A stretch of DNA of 64,000 bases from assembly GCA_964020975.1 (NCBI GenBank), contig OZ026613.1, positions 64,383,373 through 64,447,372 on the forward strand, in the 5' to 3' direction. The notes below the pieces were generated by a model. It was not told the DNA's origin. It was given only the letters and a program-made list of their open reading frames with translations, and ran no database searches. Every line of letters begins with the position of its first letter. Positions within the stretch are counted from its first letter, which is position 1. This DNA is from Hermodice carunculata. Lineage: Eukaryota > Annelida > Polychaeta > Eunicida > Amphinomidae. Positions 61,554-64,000 of the stretch are shown piece after piece. The position numbers and the translations under genes were made by a program.

Positions 61554-64000
61554 ATGGGATGTAGCACTGAACAATATAGAGCAGCAATTGGCCTCTTCAT
61601 ATCTATTCTTATTTCAGGTATTACACGAGTTATTCATGTCACTTGTCCATCAATAAGTAATCAGATCACCGCTTCCTATAGTATGTTAGTTATAATATTT
61701 GTAAATATCCTTTTCAGTGGATTTTTGTTCTCACGACATATTATTAATATACTATATAAAAACACTTTGACTTATCCATTGATGTGCATTCCAACCCAGG
61801 ACCTAATGACAGTACTCTCTCTGTCAATCAACTTAAGGTATGTCATTGCAATGTTCGCAGCATCAAAAGTGATTGCAAACTTGACGAAATTCAACTCGCA
61901 CATTCTGAAAAATTTAATGTAATTACGGTCTCCGAAACCTGGCTTGATGCAAGCTACCCAAACTCCTACATATCGACATTTTCAACCTCCGTTTAGAAGA
62001 GATCGTTCGACGGGTAGAGGAGGTGGCACATTCATGCCTACCATGCGTCAGGCGATCTGATCTAGAGGACCAAAACTGTGAATGCGTATGGGTGGAGATA
62101 TCAACCAGACGCGGGCCAGTTTTGATCGGGAACTACTACCGACCACCCGGCCAACCCGCAGAGATCCTTAATACTTTCCTTGAAACTCCACATAATCCCG
62201 TTCCTACCGCTACAGAGAGTAACCCTCATTTACTGATACTTATGGGGGACTTCAACGATAGATGTGTTAAATGGAACTCCACTCACTCTGATAGCGAACT
62301 TGGTATGTCTCTCTACAATCTCGTAGCACAGTTCAATCTTTTCCAACTGATAGAAGAATCAACCATGCTCTGTTGGATTTTCTAATCACTGACTCACCTG
62401 GACTTATTTTGGACAGCAGCGCGTTATGGCTTCTATCTCAAATTCTGATCACTCAGTCATATTTCTGCTCTTTCTCACTCTACCAAAAAGACCGCTCTTT
62501 CAAAAGAGGCGTATGGAACTTCAAAAAAGCCGATTTTCAAGGCCTTAATACCACTTTATGCTCCGCTCCGTGGGACACTGCCTTCGACGTGTTCGAATCC
62601 ATTGAAGACATAGTCTGTTATTGGTCTGACCTATTCTTAACAGCAAAGCAATTTATCCCATATAAAGAAGTCACCATTAGGCGCAAGGACAAAACTTGGG
62701 TAACAACAGACATTAAAAGACTTATGCGCCAGCGCAACCGTGCCTGGAAAATATTCAAGAGGTTATCTAAAATGCCGCGCCCTCTCAATCGACATGCCCA
62801 CGTTAAGATTGATAAGTTTTACCAGTTTTATAAAAAGAAAGGCAACAAAGTTGTTAATTCCCTAAAAGATTCGATTAACACCTACTTTTCAAAATTACGT
62901 AAACAACTGGATGAGAAAAATATAAATCCCAAACAACGATGGAACTTGTCCAAATCTATACTCGGACGCAAAATTCACGAAGACACCCTCCCCCCCCCCC
63001 CCCCCATCGTTGCACGGATGCACGCATAGATGAATTCACGATCAATGAAGAAAGCGTTAGGAAACTATTACTCATTCAGACTAACGTCTGTTACAGGTCT
63101 TGACAATATAGGAAATTATCTCCTTAAAAATACTTCCGACTCCTCAGCAAGCCACGGGAAAAAATTTCAACATGTCCCTTCGGGTGTCCAAATTCCCTGA
63201 TTCCTGGAAGCGCTCCAACATTTGTCCCGTGTTTAAAAAGTCGAATAAACAAATCAAAAGTAATTATCGTCCCATTTCACTGCTCTGCAATGTTTCAAAA
63301 ATATTCGAACGACTGGTCTTCAACGTCCTGTATGAATTTCTGTTAGGTAACAATTTACTCACTGACAAGAACTCCGGTTTTAAAGCAAATGACTCAACGA
63401 TCAACCAACTAGTTAGTATTCTCCATAGCATCTACAATGGACTCGAAAAATTCCAAGGAAACCAGAACGGTGTTCTTAGACATGTCTAAGGCCTTTGATA
63501 AGGTATGGCACGCTGGTCTCCTTTTCAAGCTGCAACAGCTTGGCTTATCGCAAGGGACCACTAGGTGGATAGACAGTTATCTCTCTTAACTGCCTTCTAC
63601 GCGTAATCATCCATGGACAAACTTCTTCATGGCTTCCTGTTCAGGCCGGAATCCCACAAGGGTTCAGATTAGGTCCATTATTATTTCTTTTGTATACATA
63701 CATGACATTGTAGATAATCTGATCTGTGATGTCCGTATTTTTGCTGATGATACCAGTATACTCGAAATAGTCCAAAACCCTGGTGACTCAGCACGCAATT
63801 TGAACCAAAATCTCTCTTCTATTCACCACTGGGATAAATTATGGCGCATGATTTTCAATGCAGCAAAATCCATATCAGTCACTTTCTCTGCCAAGGCCAA
63901 CAAACCACAACATCCTCCTGTCTTTCTTGGCGGTATTGCCATACCAGAGAAAGACATATATACACATCTCGGCATTATGTTATCCAGCAATTTCTCCTGG
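61554..64000 (+). mobile_element. Decayed CR1-group LINE, runs off right edge
   Basis: An N-terminal hydrophobic segment leads to HSNPGPN, the motif seen just before the endonuclease in CR1/Daphne/Crack-type LINEs. Endonuclease blocks: CHCNVRSIKSD, VITVSETWLD, LIGNYYRPPG, LMGDFND. RT blocks: WKRSNICPVFKK, NYRPISLLCNVSKIFERLV, FKANDSTINQL, DMSKAFDKVWH, AGIPQGFRLGPLLF, and IFADDTSI near 63740. The frame switches at least five times (for example near 61996, 62385, 63029, 63489 and 63590), so it is inactive. A C16 run at 62989-63005 interrupts the linker. The 5' limit is uncertain and could reach 61150. Confidence 0.85.

Noticed and set aside
1-64000. CRISPR arrays, tRNA and rRNA genes
   Set aside because: No regular short repeats with unique spacers, and no recognisable tRNA boxes or rRNA segments were seen; the tandem repeats present have no spacers.

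Overview
The window is animal genomic DNA: one long host gene with short exons and large introns, surrounded and invaded by many retroelements and miniature transposons. DIRS and Penelope-like elements with a hammerhead ribozyme, L1/Tx1-like and CR1-like LINEs, piggyBac-type ends and nuclear-receptor-like AGGTCA repeats together suggest a marine invertebrate, such as an amphioxus, hemichordate or mollusc. I cannot fix the species from sequence alone. No tRNA, rRNA, CRISPR or bacterial-type operon was seen.

Host gene. A 15-exon gene on the minus strand (start codon 47694, stop 5296) was assembled from splice sites and codon phase. All 14 junctions keep phase and the spliced CDS is 2451 nt (816 aa). 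The product has an N-terminal SAP domain, a long acidic Glu/Asp and Lys/Glu stretch, one RRM-like fold, one clear RRM, a coiled coil, a Met/Gly-rich segment and an Arg/Gly/Tyr-rich tail. This is the layout of a nuclear matrix or hnRNP-type protein that binds DNA and RNA. I do not recognise a specific orthologue.

Layout from left to right. 1-3.84 kb: a DIRS-type retroelement fossil (minus), cut by the window edge. 4.2-8.2 kb: 3' end of the host gene and its last three exons. 8.2-22.4 kb: a 14-kb intron holding a 5'-truncated Penelope-like element with a hammerhead ribozyme, a 7.1-kb interval bounded by piggyBac-type ends with an L1/Tx1-like LINE inside, and a 346-bp MITE. 22.4-34.2 kb: coiled-coil, RRM and K/E-rich exons. 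34.5-38.3 kb: a second, much older DIRS fossil in an intron. 38.6-39.3 kb: acidic exons. 39.3-47.6 kb: a large first coding intron filled by a repeat family with hairpin ends, including a clean nested insertion. 47.6 kb: SAP exon. 47.9-50 kb: several foldbacks and a BED zinc-finger fragment. 51.8-53.1 kb: a broken zinc-finger/TatD nuclease relic. 53-61.5 kb: mostly unassigned, with a possible promoter and first exon near 56 kb, a LINE 3' fragment and a CTT microsatellite. 61.5-64 kb: a decayed CR1-group LINE running off the right edge.

The most notable items are the hammerhead ribozyme at the Penelope element's 3' end, whose helix III sequence is self-complementary and suits a dimeric fold; the hairpin-ended repeat family whose exact ends are exposed by self-insertion; and the foldbacks upstream of the SAP exon.
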